Under the pieces are notes generated by a model. It had not been told where the DNA came from, did not search any database, and worked only from the letters and a program-made list of their open reading frames with translations. A program made the translations under genes and the position numbers. Of a DNA stretch of 64,000 bases, positions 51,003 through 59,070 are shown piece after piece. The stretch's first letter is position 1, and every line of letters starts with the position of its first letter. Source of the DNA: Paenibacillus montanisoli (GTDB lineage: Bacteria; Bacillota; Bacilli; Paenibacillales; Paenibacillaceae); the NCBI RefSeq assembly GCF_003268025.1, contig NZ_QLUW01000002.1:992001-1056000 (forward strand). The letters run 5' to 3'.

Positions 51003-51025
51003 GGGGCCTAGTTCCACTAGACCCC
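51003..51025. terminator. Hairpin with CTAGTTCCACTAG core
   Basis: GGGG-CTAGT-TCC-ACTAG-CCCC stem, the same core as the terminator at 30971. It lies between liv and ger operons and may be a second terminator of the liv transcript or insulate the ger promoter. Confidence 0.6.
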
Positions 51026-51152
51026 CTACGAAGCGCGGTATAACAGGTGCAACCTCTTCAGCTTACTTGAAGGACTGTACCTTTTAGGCTGTACGATTAC
51101 AGATCATTCATCATCGTCCGTAATCGTTGGAACTCCAGGATGAAATTTGTAC

Positions 51153-51187
51153 GCAAAAAAATAAACGCCCCGCGGCAGAGCGTTTAC
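51153..51187 (-). terminator. Terminator of the liv operon
   Basis: AAACGCTC...GGGCGTTT on the minus strand followed by ATTTTTTTG, overlapping the livF stop. Confidence 0.8.
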
Positions 51188-51888
51188 GCTAAATAAGCTT
51201 CCTTTACTTTCCTGCTCTCGAGCAGGACGGACGCCTCATCTTCCATGATCATTTCGCCGGATTGGATCACGTAGCCTCGGGAAGCGATCTGCAGCGCCTG
51301 ATAGGCGTTCTGCTCGACGAGCAGAATCGTCATTCCTTCGCGGTTCAGCTCGCGAATGATCTCGAAAATTTGCTCGACCAAAATAGGCGCCAACCCCATG
51401 GAAGGCTCGTCGAGCAGCAAGATGCGGGGCTGCATCATCAGGGATCGTCCGATCGCGAGCATTTGCTGCTCTCCTCCGCTCATCGTCCCGCCAAGCTGGC
51501 GGAGCCTTTCTTTGAGCCGGGGAAAATAAGCGAATACCCTCTCCATCATTTGGGATACGACATCTTTGTCTTTGACGGAGAATGCTCCCATTTCCAAATT
51601 TTCCTTCACCGTAAGCCGCGGAAATATCCGCCGCCCCTCCGGCACGTGCGCGATGCCGGCCGCCGCGGTTTGATGGACGGCTTGATCGGTAATGTTTTTG
51701 CCATCGAACGTAATCGCCCCCGTGACTTTCACTTGACCGCAAATGGATTTTAGCGTCGTCGATTTGCCGGCTCCGTTCGAGCCGATCAATGTAACGATTT
51801 CTCCTTCGTTCACGGTCAGGGAAATTCCCTTCAGCGCTTCGATCCCTCCATAAAAAGCGTGCACATCCTTCAACTCCAGCAAGCTCAT
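51184..51888 (-). CDS. livF: Branched-chain amino acid ABC transporter ATPase LivF
   Basis: A 234-residue ATPase with LivF hallmarks: Walker A TLIGSNGAGKSTTLKSICGQ, the signature TMSGGEQQMLAIGRSLMMQP, Walker B RILLLDEPSMGLAPILVEQI, and the terminal VLLESRKVKEAYLA. It powers high-affinity uptake of leucine, isoleucine and valine with LivG. Last gene of a five-gene operon, four bases after livG. Confidence 0.95.
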   Translation of the reverse strand: MSLLELKDVHAFYGGIEALKGISLTVNEGEIVTLIGSNGAGKSTTLKSICGQVKVTGAITFDGKNITDQAVHQTAAAGIAHVPEGRRIFPRLTVKENLEMGAFSVKDKDVVSQMMERVFAYFPRLKERLRQLGGTMSGGEQQMLAIGRSLMMQPRILLLDEPSMGLAPILVEQIFEIIRELNREGMTILLVEQNAYQALQIASRGYVIQSGEMIMEDEASVLLESRKVKEAYLA

Positions 51889-51892
51889 GGAT

Positions 51893-52669
51893 TCACCCCT
51901 TCGCCACGGCGCTCTTGCCCAAGTATGCTTCGATTACCTTAGGGTTCGCGCGGATTTCGTCCGGAGTCCCTTCGGCGATTTTCGTTCCGTAATCCAGTAC
52001 CATAATCCGTTCGGCTAATCCCATGACGAGGCGCATGTCATGTTCGATCAGCAAAATCGTCAAGCTCGTTTCCTTCTGGATCCGCTTGATCAATTCGATC
52101 AATTCCAGCGTTTCGCGCGGATTCATACCGGCCGCCGGCTCATCCAGCAGAAGCACCTTCGGCTTCGAAGCCATCGCCCTCGCGATTTCGAGGCGCCTTT
52201 GGGCGCCGTACGGCAAACTGTCGGCCTGTTCGTTCAGAAACTCCGCCAAGCCGACGTACTCTAGTAAGCGGTAAGCTTCTAGCGCCGCACCGGCTTCCTC
52301 GCGCTTCACGAACGGTAGATGAAGCAAGGTGCCGAACAAACCGGCTTTTAACTGCAAATGCATGCCGCAAAGCACGTTTTCCAAAACGGTCATTTTGCCG
52401 AACAGGCGGATATTTTGAAAGGTGCGCGCGATTCCCAGCCTGGCGATGCGATCGGGCTTCAGCTTCACGATGGACTTCCCTTCGAGCTCGATGTTTCCTT
52501 CATCCGGGGTGTAGATGCCGGACACCAAATTGAAAAATGTCGTCTTGCCGGAACCGTTCGGCCCGATAATCGCGGAAATGGCGCCTTGCGGGAACGCGTA
52601 GTCGACGCCATTCATGCCGACAACGCCTCCGAAACGTTTAACGAGCCCGGCCACCTTTAGAATCGTCAT
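51893..52669 (-). CDS. livG: Branched-chain amino acid ABC transporter ATPase LivG
   Basis: A 258-residue ATPase with Walker A AIIGPNGSGKTTFFNLVSGI, Walker B KVLLLDEPAAGMNPRETLEL and a signature that departs from LSGGQ (LPYGAQRRLEIARAMASKPK), as is normal for LivG. The C-terminal end PDEIRANPKVIEAYLGKSAV is also typical. It overlaps livM by four bases. With LivF it forms the ATP-hydrolysing pair. Confidence 0.95.
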   Translation of the reverse strand: MTILKVAGLVKRFGGVVGMNGVDYAFPQGAISAIIGPNGSGKTTFFNLVSGIYTPDEGNIELEGKSIVKLKPDRIARLGIARTFQNIRLFGKMTVLENVLCGMHLQLKAGLFGTLLHLPFVKREEAGAALEAYRLLEYVGLAEFLNEQADSLPYGAQRRLEIARAMASKPKVLLLDEPAAGMNPRETLELIELIKRIQKETSLTILLIEHDMRLVMGLAERIMVLDYGTKIAEGTPDEIRANPKVIEAYLGKSAVAKG

Positions 52670-53973
52670 GAAGACCCTCCTTCGCCATGTCCGGATGGAT
52701 CGCGCAGCTTCGCAGATACCGGAGCATTAGCGGCACGAAGCCGCCCCTCGTCGACTTTCCGATTGCGGGCGGCGATCAGCCCATTGGGCCTGAATATCGC
52801 GAATAGAATGAGCACGGCGCCGAAGATGAATCGTTGCATTTTCGACGGAGAAAGCGCATGCGGCACTTTTATGATCCCTTGCATCGTCAACTGGTTCAAC
52901 CACAGCGTAATTTCTGTCAACACTTGCAAGTTCAATAGAGTGATGACGCAAGCACCCAAGATAACCCCGGGAACGCTTCCCATCCCGCCTAGCAGCACCA
53001 TGACCAAAATCGTGATCGACTCGAGGTACGTGAAGCTGGTCGGATCGACGAACGTCTGCTTGGCCGCGAATACGACGCCCATCATCCCGGAAAAGGATGC
53101 GCCGACCGCAAACGCGGTCAGCTTCGTCCTGATGAGCGGAATGCCTGAAGATTGCGCCGCGATTTCGTTGTCGCGGATCGCTTTCCAGGACCGGCCCAGA
53201 CGTGAATGCTCCAGTCTCTTGACGCAAAGAATGACGAGCGCGAGGATCGCGATGACGATAAAGTAAAATTGATGGGGAAACGTAAAATGGTAACCGAACA
53301 GGTTAGGGGCTTGAATCGACGAAATCCCCAAGGCACCGTTCGTGATATTGACCGGTTTGTCCAAATTGTTGAAGATAATCCTTGTGATCTCCCCGAAGCC
53401 TAAAGTGACGATCGCGAGATAGTCGCCTTTGACCCGCAGGACGGGCAAGCCGAGCAGAATGCCGAACAAAGAAGCGATGAAACCGCCAATGAAAATAAAC
53501 AGCCAAAAATACGAGCCGGTGAGCGGAAGCCAACCGCCGGACATGAACTCCGTCGCCTGAGGGGTGGAAAAGATCGCGTACGTATAGGCACCGACCGCGA
53601 AAAACGCAACGAAGCCCAAATCGAGCAACCCCGCGAACCCAACGACCACGTTCAACCCGAGCGCCATGGCGATGAATATGCCGCATTGGGTCGCCACTTC
53701 CATGTAAGCCTCGTGCGAGGCCCCCCCAGACGTCGCGAACGGAACGACGAGCAGGAGCATAACGCCGCCGACCGCCCACTTTATTTTGGTCGGGAACGAT
53801 GTATAATGCAAAAGCAGCAAGGAACTTAGCAGAAGCAAAAAGGCGACGACCGACTTATCCATCAAAAACACCCATGCGCACGTAAGTGCGACGAACAGTG
53901 CCAAAAGCGCTGCTTGAGCGTATTTGCTTCCTTGAAGACCGGTGATCAGCTTGTCCATCACTGCGGAAGTCAC
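52666..53973 (-). CDS. livM: Branched-chain amino acid ABC transporter permease LivM
   Basis: A 435-residue permease, longer than average for LivM because of an N-terminal extension with three or four helices. The family core starts near CGIFIAMALGLNVVVGFAGL, with the coupling region GRSWKAIRDNEIAAQSSGIP. The GTG at 53973 directly follows the livH stop; an ATG at 53958 is an alternative. The C-terminal tail is hydrophilic and Gly/Ser-rich. Confidence 0.93.
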   Translation of the reverse strand: MTSAVMDKLITGLQGSKYAQAALLALFVALTCAWVFLMDKSVVAFLLLLSSLLLLHYTSFPTKIKWAVGGVMLLLVVPFATSGGASHEAYMEVATQCGIFIAMALGLNVVVGFAGLLDLGFVAFFAVGAYTYAIFSTPQATEFMSGGWLPLTGSYFWLFIFIGGFIASLFGILLGLPVLRVKGDYLAIVTLGFGEITRIIFNNLDKPVNITNGALGISSIQAPNLFGYHFTFPHQFYFIVIAILALVILCVKRLEHSRLGRSWKAIRDNEIAAQSSGIPLIRTKLTAFAVGASFSGMMGVVFAAKQTFVDPTSFTYLESITILVMVLLGGMGSVPGVILGACVITLLNLQVLTEITLWLNQLTMQGIIKVPHALSPSKMQRFIFGAVLILFAIFRPNGLIAARNRKVDEGRLRAANAPVSAKLRDPSGHGEGGSS

Positions 53974-54960
53974 CTACACTTTCTCTTTGACTGCTTTGCC
54001 GAACAAGCCTTCCGGCTTGAAGATGAGCACGACGATCAAAATCGCGAACGCGAACACGTCCTTGTACTCTCCGCCGAAATTGCCGCTAGTCAGCACGCCT
54101 AGATTCGCGGATGCGAACATTTCCACCATTCCGATGAAGAGCCCGCCGAACATCGCGCCGCGAATGCTGCCGATGCCTCCCAATACGGCGGCGGTGAAAG
54201 CTTTGATCCCGAGCACGTATCCAATGAACGGATCTACCGTGCCGTATTGCTGGGCGAATAGCACGCCGGTTGCCCCGCCAAGCGCCGATCCGATGAAAAA
54301 AGTCAAAGCGATCACTTTGTTGACGTTTATGGACATTAGCGCCGCGGTTTCCCGGTCTTGCGCGACGGCGCGCATGGCAATGCCCCATTTCGTGCGTTTG
54401 ACGAACAAGTCCAAGCCGACCATGAGCAGCACCGCGACTACGATCAGGATCACGGTATTCGTTTTCAAAAACGCGTCTCCCAAGCTGCCGCCAAGCTTCG
54501 AAACCCGTAATTGCAAATTGTCGTTGTACAAGGTCGAGCTGCTGATCAAATAACTTCCGGTGCTCAATTCGGCGATGAAACGAACGAGATCCTGCAGAAA
54601 AAACGATACCCCGATCGCCGAGATGAGCGAAATCAGTTTTGGCGCACTCCGGAGCGGCCGATAGGCTACTCGTTCGATGCCTACCCCCATTAATCCGGTC
54701 ACCAGCATGGCCGCCGCCATAATGAGCATGTAAGCCAGCCAGCCGGGCATTGCACCCAGCCAGCCGGCGGATTCGAACATCAGCATGACGGCCGTTCCAA
54801 TGAAAGCACCGGACATGAATATTTCTCCATGCGCGAAGTTGATCAATTCCAGTATTCCGTATACAAGCGTATAACCGATAGCGACGACCGCGTAAACCGC
54901 GCCCAGGGTAAGTCCGTCTACCAGCACCTGGGGCAGCGAATGGAGAAGATCGGAGATCAT
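53974..54960 (-). CDS. livH: Branched-chain amino acid ABC transporter permease LivH
   Basis: A 328-residue permease with eight predicted helices. Family segments: VDGLTLGAVYAVVAIGYTLV, GILELINFAHGEIFMSGAFI, the coupling region GIAMRAVAQDRETAALMSIN, and VLGGIGSIRGAMFGGLFIGM. It pairs with LivM to form the translocation path. The next gene downstream starts without a gap. Confidence 0.95.
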   Translation of the reverse strand: MISDLLHSLPQVLVDGLTLGAVYAVVAIGYTLVYGILELINFAHGEIFMSGAFIGTAVMLMFESAGWLGAMPGWLAYMLIMAAAMLVTGLMGVGIERVAYRPLRSAPKLISLISAIGVSFFLQDLVRFIAELSTGSYLISSSTLYNDNLQLRVSKLGGSLGDAFLKTNTVILIVVAVLLMVGLDLFVKRTKWGIAMRAVAQDRETAALMSINVNKVIALTFFIGSALGGATGVLFAQQYGTVDPFIGYVLGIKAFTAAVLGGIGSIRGAMFGGLFIGMVEMFASANLGVLTSGNFGGEYKDVFAFAILIVVLIFKPEGLFGKAVKEKV

Positions 54961-54993
54961 GGAACAACCCCTCTGAAAGATTTCGTTATGTGT

Positions 54994-56169
54994 TTATTTG
55001 CTTACTTCCGATATGAGCGAGCCTGGGTAAGAAGCAGCCTTGAATTCATAAACGAATACTTTCGCGTACGCATTGTCTCCTTTGTCGTCGAACGTAACTT
55101 TCGTCGCCATGCCTTCGAAGTCCTTGGTCGCCCGGACTTGATCCCGGACTTGCTCGCGTGTTGGCAAATCGCCGTCGTTCGCTTCGATCGCTTCTTTGAG
55201 GGCGTTGAGAATGAGGTTCATGCAATCGTAAGCGTAAGCGGAGTAACCATCGACGTTCTTGCCGAATTTTTGCTTGTATGCGTCGGCCCACGCTTTTCCG
55301 GCATCGGTTTTCGTAATGTCCGTGGACACGGAGGTGTACAACGTGCCTACTACTTTATCGCCGGCCACTTCGACCATCCCTGCGGTGTCAATGCCGTCTC
55401 CGCCCATGATCGGCGCGGTAACGCCTTTGTCGCGTGCCTGCTTCACGATTTGACCCGCTTCCGCGTAAAGTCCGCCGAAGAAAATGAAGTCGGGCTTTTT
55501 GCTCAAGATTTGAGTGATCACGCCGTTAAAGTCTTTTTCGCCGATGGTGATGGCTTCATACCCCGCGATTGTCGCGCCCAGTTTCTCGGCTTCGCTTTTG
55601 AACGCGTCCGCCAAGCCTTGACCGTAAGCCGTCTTGTCTTGAATGACGAAGATGTTTTTGGCTCCTACCGTATTGACGGCGTATTGGGCGGCAGCTGGAC
55701 CTTGGAAGTCGTCGCGAGCCACGATCCGGTTGACGACCTTCAGCTTGCGGTCCGTTACCTCGGTTGCAGTGTTGGACGGCGATACCATCGGGATTCCGTA
55801 CTTATCGTAAACAACTGACGACGGGATCGCTACCCCGGAGTTCATATGGCCGACGATGGCCATAATTTGTTTGTCCGCCGCAATCGTTTCTGCGTTCGCG
55901 ACGCCCTTCTTAGGGTCTGCCTGGTCGTCGTAAGGCGTAAATTGCAGGTCGAAGCCGAGCTTTTCAAATTCCGCTTTCCGTTCCTCGAGCGCCATTTGCG
56001 CCCCGAGCTTGATCGCTTCGCCTTGAACTGAGCTGCCTCCGGATAGAGGCGATTGGGAGGCGATTTTAATGATCTTTTTGTCCGAGCCCCCATTGTTGCC
56101 GCACGCCGCCAGAAGTCCTGCAGCGAGCATGACTGCCATCGACGCGATCCATACCTTTTTCATCCCCAT
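54994..56169 (-). CDS. livK: Branched-chain amino acid binding lipoprotein
   Basis: A 391-residue extracytoplasmic solute-binding protein of the Leu/Ile/Val type I fold. The signal peptide ends in a lipobox (MLAAGLLAACGNNGGSDKK, Cys about 22), so it is membrane-tethered as usual in Gram-positives. The start of the mature domain, IIKIASQSPLSGGSSVQGEA, and the core AIVGHMNSGVAIPSSVVYDK are typical. GGGAGGG precedes the ATG. First gene of livKHMGF. Actual ligand could be any branched-chain or related amino acid. Confidence 0.93.
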   Translation of the reverse strand: MGMKKVWIASMAVMLAAGLLAACGNNGGSDKKIIKIASQSPLSGGSSVQGEAIKLGAQMALEERKAEFEKLGFDLQFTPYDDQADPKKGVANAETIAADKQIMAIVGHMNSGVAIPSSVVYDKYGIPMVSPSNTATEVTDRKLKVVNRIVARDDFQGPAAAQYAVNTVGAKNIFVIQDKTAYGQGLADAFKSEAEKLGATIAGYEAITIGEKDFNGVITQILSKKPDFIFFGGLYAEAGQIVKQARDKGVTAPIMGGDGIDTAGMVEVAGDKVVGTLYTSVSTDITKTDAGKAWADAYKQKFGKNVDGYSAYAYDCMNLILNALKEAIEANDGDLPTREQVRDQVRATKDFEGMATKVTFDDKGDNAYAKVFVYEFKAASYPGSLISEVSK

Positions 56170-56232
56170 ACGTAACCCTCCCCATTGTCATCATGCCATT
56201 TCGGTGACATGTTATTGCCGTTCGCGGAGAGA

Positions 56233-56273
56233 CAAAAAAAACCACACGAGCTTGGGATTTATGCTATCCCTCG
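56233..56273 (-). promoter_or_regulatory. Possible leader hairpin before livK
   Basis: On the minus strand CGAGGGAT pairs with ATCCC and CTCG across a small bulge, followed by TGTGG and eight T residues. It lies about 65 bases before livK, so it could attenuate the liv operon. No T-box or other known riboswitch motif was seen. Confidence 0.35.
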
Positions 56274-56386
56274 ATGAATGGGGTTTGTTCTGCGATTGAA
56301 GGCTTGATTATTCTTTTTACGTAAACGAATATATGCGGCGAACCTTAATCGTATGAGCGGTATAGATTCATATTCATTGACTAAGC

Positions 56387-56413
56387 CAAAAAAAAAACCG
56401 CCATATCGGCGGG
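56387..56413 (-). terminator. Terminator of hcp
   Basis: CCCGCCGATATGGCGG on the minus strand followed by nine or more T residues, just after the hcp stop. Confidence 0.9.
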
Positions 56414-56433
56414 ATAATTGTTCGATGATAAAT

Positions 56434-57726
56434 TTAATGTATCGAAAGCATGGCAGCCATGTCTTCTTGCGCATCGCCGATCAGCTTTAGGCCGAATTTC
56501 TCGACGAGTACGTTCAAAACACCCTCGTTAATGAACTCAGGCGCCTTCGGACCGATACGAATATCTTTGATGCCGAGGCTGAACAAGCCTAATAAAATGG
56601 CAACGGCCTTCTGCTCGAACCAAGAAAGCACAATGCTGACCGGCAGTTCATTGACACTGCAGCCAAAGGCATCGGCGAGCGCCAATGCGATTTTAACCGT
56701 AGAGCCGGAATTGTTGCATTGACCCAAATCGATATACCGCGGGATGCCGGTGCCCGCAACCGTGCCGTAATCCACATCATTAAAGCGGAATTTGCCGCAG
56801 GACGTCGTAAGGATGACCGTGTTGTTTGGAAGCGATGTCGCCAGTTCACGGTAATACTCGCCGCCCTTGCCGGGGGCGTCACATCCGGCGATGACGAAGA
56901 AACGTTTGATATGGCCGTCTCTCACCGCTTGAATGATTTCCGGCGCTAGCCCGATTACGGTTTCGTGATGGTAGCCGGTGGTCAGTACTTGATTGGAGTC
57001 GATGTTCGCCTCCGGCAGTTCGAGCGCCCGCTCGATCAGCGGCGAGAAATCATCGCCGATGATTTTCGTAACGTTCTCGAGTCCGGCCACCTCATAGGAG
57101 AAGAAACGATCCGCATACGTACCTTTGATGGGCATAACGCAGTTTGTCGTCGCCAGAATCGCTCCCGGGAATTGCTCGAACAGCCGGCGCTGGTCATACC
57201 AGGCTTTCCCGATGTTTCCTTTTAAGTGCGGATATTGCTTCAGCTTCGGATAGCCGTGGGCCGGCAGCATTTCGGAGTGAGTATAGATATTGATGCCCTT
57301 GCCCTCAGTTTGCTTCAGCAGCTCTTCTAGCGCATACAAGTTATGCCCCGTCACGACAATGCACTTGCCTTCGATTTTATTCTGCGAGACCGTAACCGGA
57401 TTCGGGATGCCGAAATGCGTCGTATGCGCACGATCGAGTACATCCATGATCCGCACCGCGGCATTGCCGACCTTCATGGCCATATCCAGGTGTTCTTGCA
57501 GATTGAAATTGGAGTTGGTTAATGTCAGATAAAGGGCTTCGTGTGTAATTTTATCGACTTCCGGATCAGTGAAGCCAAGCTGTCTGGCGTGGGTCGCATA
57601 AGCGGCTATACCTTTCAGCGCAAAAATAATCGTATCCTGCAAACTTGCGATCGTCTCGTTTTTCCCGCATACCCCGATAACCTTGCACCCGCCGTTCGGC
57701 GTTTGTTCACATTGGTAACAAAACAT
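56434..57726 (-). CDS. hcp: Hybrid cluster protein / hydroxylamine reductase
   Basis: A 430-residue Hcp. The N-terminal cluster cysteines are CYQCEQTPNGGCKVIGVCG. Hybrid-cluster ligands are visible in the second half: GHNLYALEE and His/Glu region, LATTNCVMPI, GCDAPGKGGEYY, TSCGKFRFND and the glycine-rich GQCNNSGS. The length fits the short class that lacks a helical insert. Hcp reduces hydroxylamine and probably NO, and it protects anaerobic nitrate-respiring cells. An FNR-like palindrome lies about 80 bases upstream. Monocistronic. Confidence 0.95.
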   Translation of the reverse strand: MFCYQCEQTPNGGCKVIGVCGKNETIASLQDTIIFALKGIAAYATHARQLGFTDPEVDKITHEALYLTLTNSNFNLQEHLDMAMKVGNAAVRIMDVLDRAHTTHFGIPNPVTVSQNKIEGKCIVVTGHNLYALEELLKQTEGKGINIYTHSEMLPAHGYPKLKQYPHLKGNIGKAWYDQRRLFEQFPGAILATTNCVMPIKGTYADRFFSYEVAGLENVTKIIGDDFSPLIERALELPEANIDSNQVLTTGYHHETVIGLAPEIIQAVRDGHIKRFFVIAGCDAPGKGGEYYRELATSLPNNTVILTTSCGKFRFNDVDYGTVAGTGIPRYIDLGQCNNSGSTVKIALALADAFGCSVNELPVSIVLSWFEQKAVAILLGLFSLGIKDIRIGPKAPEFINEGVLNVLVEKFGLKLIGDAQEDMAAMLSIH

Positions 57727-57802
57727 TGTGCATCCTCCATTCGGATTCGGTAATTGCTTTGTTTCTTACAACGTTAGCTTAACAGGAGCCGGAGGAGGCG
57801 GA

Positions 57803-57818
57803 TGTGACGTTCGTCACT
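57803..57818. promoter_or_regulatory. FNR/CRP-type site upstream of hcp
   Basis: TGTGACGTTCGTCACT fits TGTGA-N6-TCACA except the last base. It is about 80 bases from the hcp start. No strong -10 could be placed at class II distance. Confidence 0.6.
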
Positions 57819-57913
57819 TCGTTTCTGACGAAATGGTGACAAGCGGCTTACCGATGATGTCCCAGCTTTTGACGCACGGCAAAGCAAAAAAGCTGTAATT
57901 AATTCCAATATTA

Positions 57914-57950
57914 AATAAAAACGGCCGCCGTATGACTCGGCAGCCGTTTC
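57914..57950 (-). terminator. Terminator of the 58.0 kb stalk gene
   Basis: AAACGGCTGCCG...CGGCGGCCGTTT on the minus strand followed by TTATTT. Confidence 0.8.
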
Positions 57951-58015
57951 CAATGAAGTATTCAACTATGGCTCGTTGAACTATCGTATCCCGTTAGTCT
58001 CCAGTTGTCGGTAAC

Positions 58016-58861
58016 TTATACAACTGTATTACTGATAATCTTCACAAAACCGTTCTTTAAAGCAATACCAATAAACCGATTTATGGACTGATTAGCATTA
58101 TCATTAAACATGTACCACTCATCTTTAGTAACATCATACATCAAAACTTTTGGGTACCCCGATGAAGATTCATCTGGATAAATTAATGAATATATATCGA
58201 ACCGAAGTAAGCTGTTCGCTTTGTCATCTAAAAAATCATATTGAGCATTTTTGTAATAATGTCCAGGTGTGTCAATGTCAGGCCACCAAGAATAACTATC
58301 AGGGGCTTTGACCTTTTGTCCTTTATTTTTCAAAAAAGTATTATAAATTGCTTCGTTATATGCATTTCCGTTGATTTGTTGTACTACTCCGCCCATAGTC
58401 ATATGATACTCTTGTTGCACTGCCTTTACCTGTACATCATCGATGAGCAGCGGTTCGGTATCAACAGTTACGCTAGATTTGCTGTAATTGACGTTACTCC
58501 CAAACGTCTCTGCTATAAAACGAAGTGGCACGAAAATGCGATTGTTTTTCATATATGGTTTTTCTTTAAGACTTATTTCCTTGCCATTCTTAATTGCAGT
58601 AGTGCTATCTACATTCAATTTTAACTTCATATCGCCTTTAGTGAGTGTAACTACAGAATTAGCCCACTCGACATTAGCACCTAGATTTTCACTAATAATA
58701 CGAAGAGGCACCATTGCACGATTGTTTTTAATTTCTGGTTTCATGTCAGAAGGAATAGCACTACCGTCAACATTAATTTGAATTTCAGCTGCGTAAATAG
58801 GTGATGAAAATAGAACTAGCGAAAAACCTGCAAGAAAGATTCCAAGGAAGCTCTTTTTCAT
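58016..58861 (-). CDS. Secreted stalk-domain (copper-amine-oxidase-like) protein
   Basis: A 281-residue exported protein. The signal peptide (MKKSFLGIFLAGFSLVLFSS, cleavage near YAAEI) precedes two stalk repeats: KNNRAMVPLRIISENLGANV with EWANSVVTLTKGD, and KNNRIFVPLRFIAETFGSNV with NYSKSSVTVDTE. The C-terminal 140 residues are unique, rich in aromatic and Asn residues (SYSWWPDIDTPGHYYKNAQY). GC is lower than in the neighbours. Probably surface-located; no enzyme motif. Confidence 0.82.
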   Translation of the reverse strand: MKKSFLGIFLAGFSLVLFSSPIYAAEIQINVDGSAIPSDMKPEIKNNRAMVPLRIISENLGANVEWANSVVTLTKGDMKLKLNVDSTTAIKNGKEISLKEKPYMKNNRIFVPLRFIAETFGSNVNYSKSSVTVDTEPLLIDDVQVKAVQQEYHMTMGGVVQQINGNAYNEAIYNTFLKNKGQKVKAPDSYSWWPDIDTPGHYYKNAQYDFLDDKANSLLRFDIYSLIYPDESSSGYPKVLMYDVTKDEWYMFNDNANQSINRFIGIALKNGFVKIISNTVV

Positions 58862-59011
58862 TTATTGCTGCTCCTTTTCATAGTTTGATGTAGATGGATA
58901 GTAAATCTATTAGCTTCTCCAACCCTCTCATTTTATTATGAATTCTATAATAATTAAAACGGTACAATGTGGCATCATGTTGCACTATCCATCTGGAACT
59001 GACGAACCGGG

Positions 59012-59052
59012 AATAGACTACTTCCTAATTTCGAGGAGGTAGTCTATTTTTT
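59012..59052. terminator. Bidirectional terminator
   Basis: AATAGACTAC-TCC ... GGA-GTAGTCTATT with T runs on the plus side. It lies just after the 59.1 kb gene on the minus strand. Confidence 0.8.
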
Positions 59053-59070
59053 GCTTCACCAGTTTTCGTA

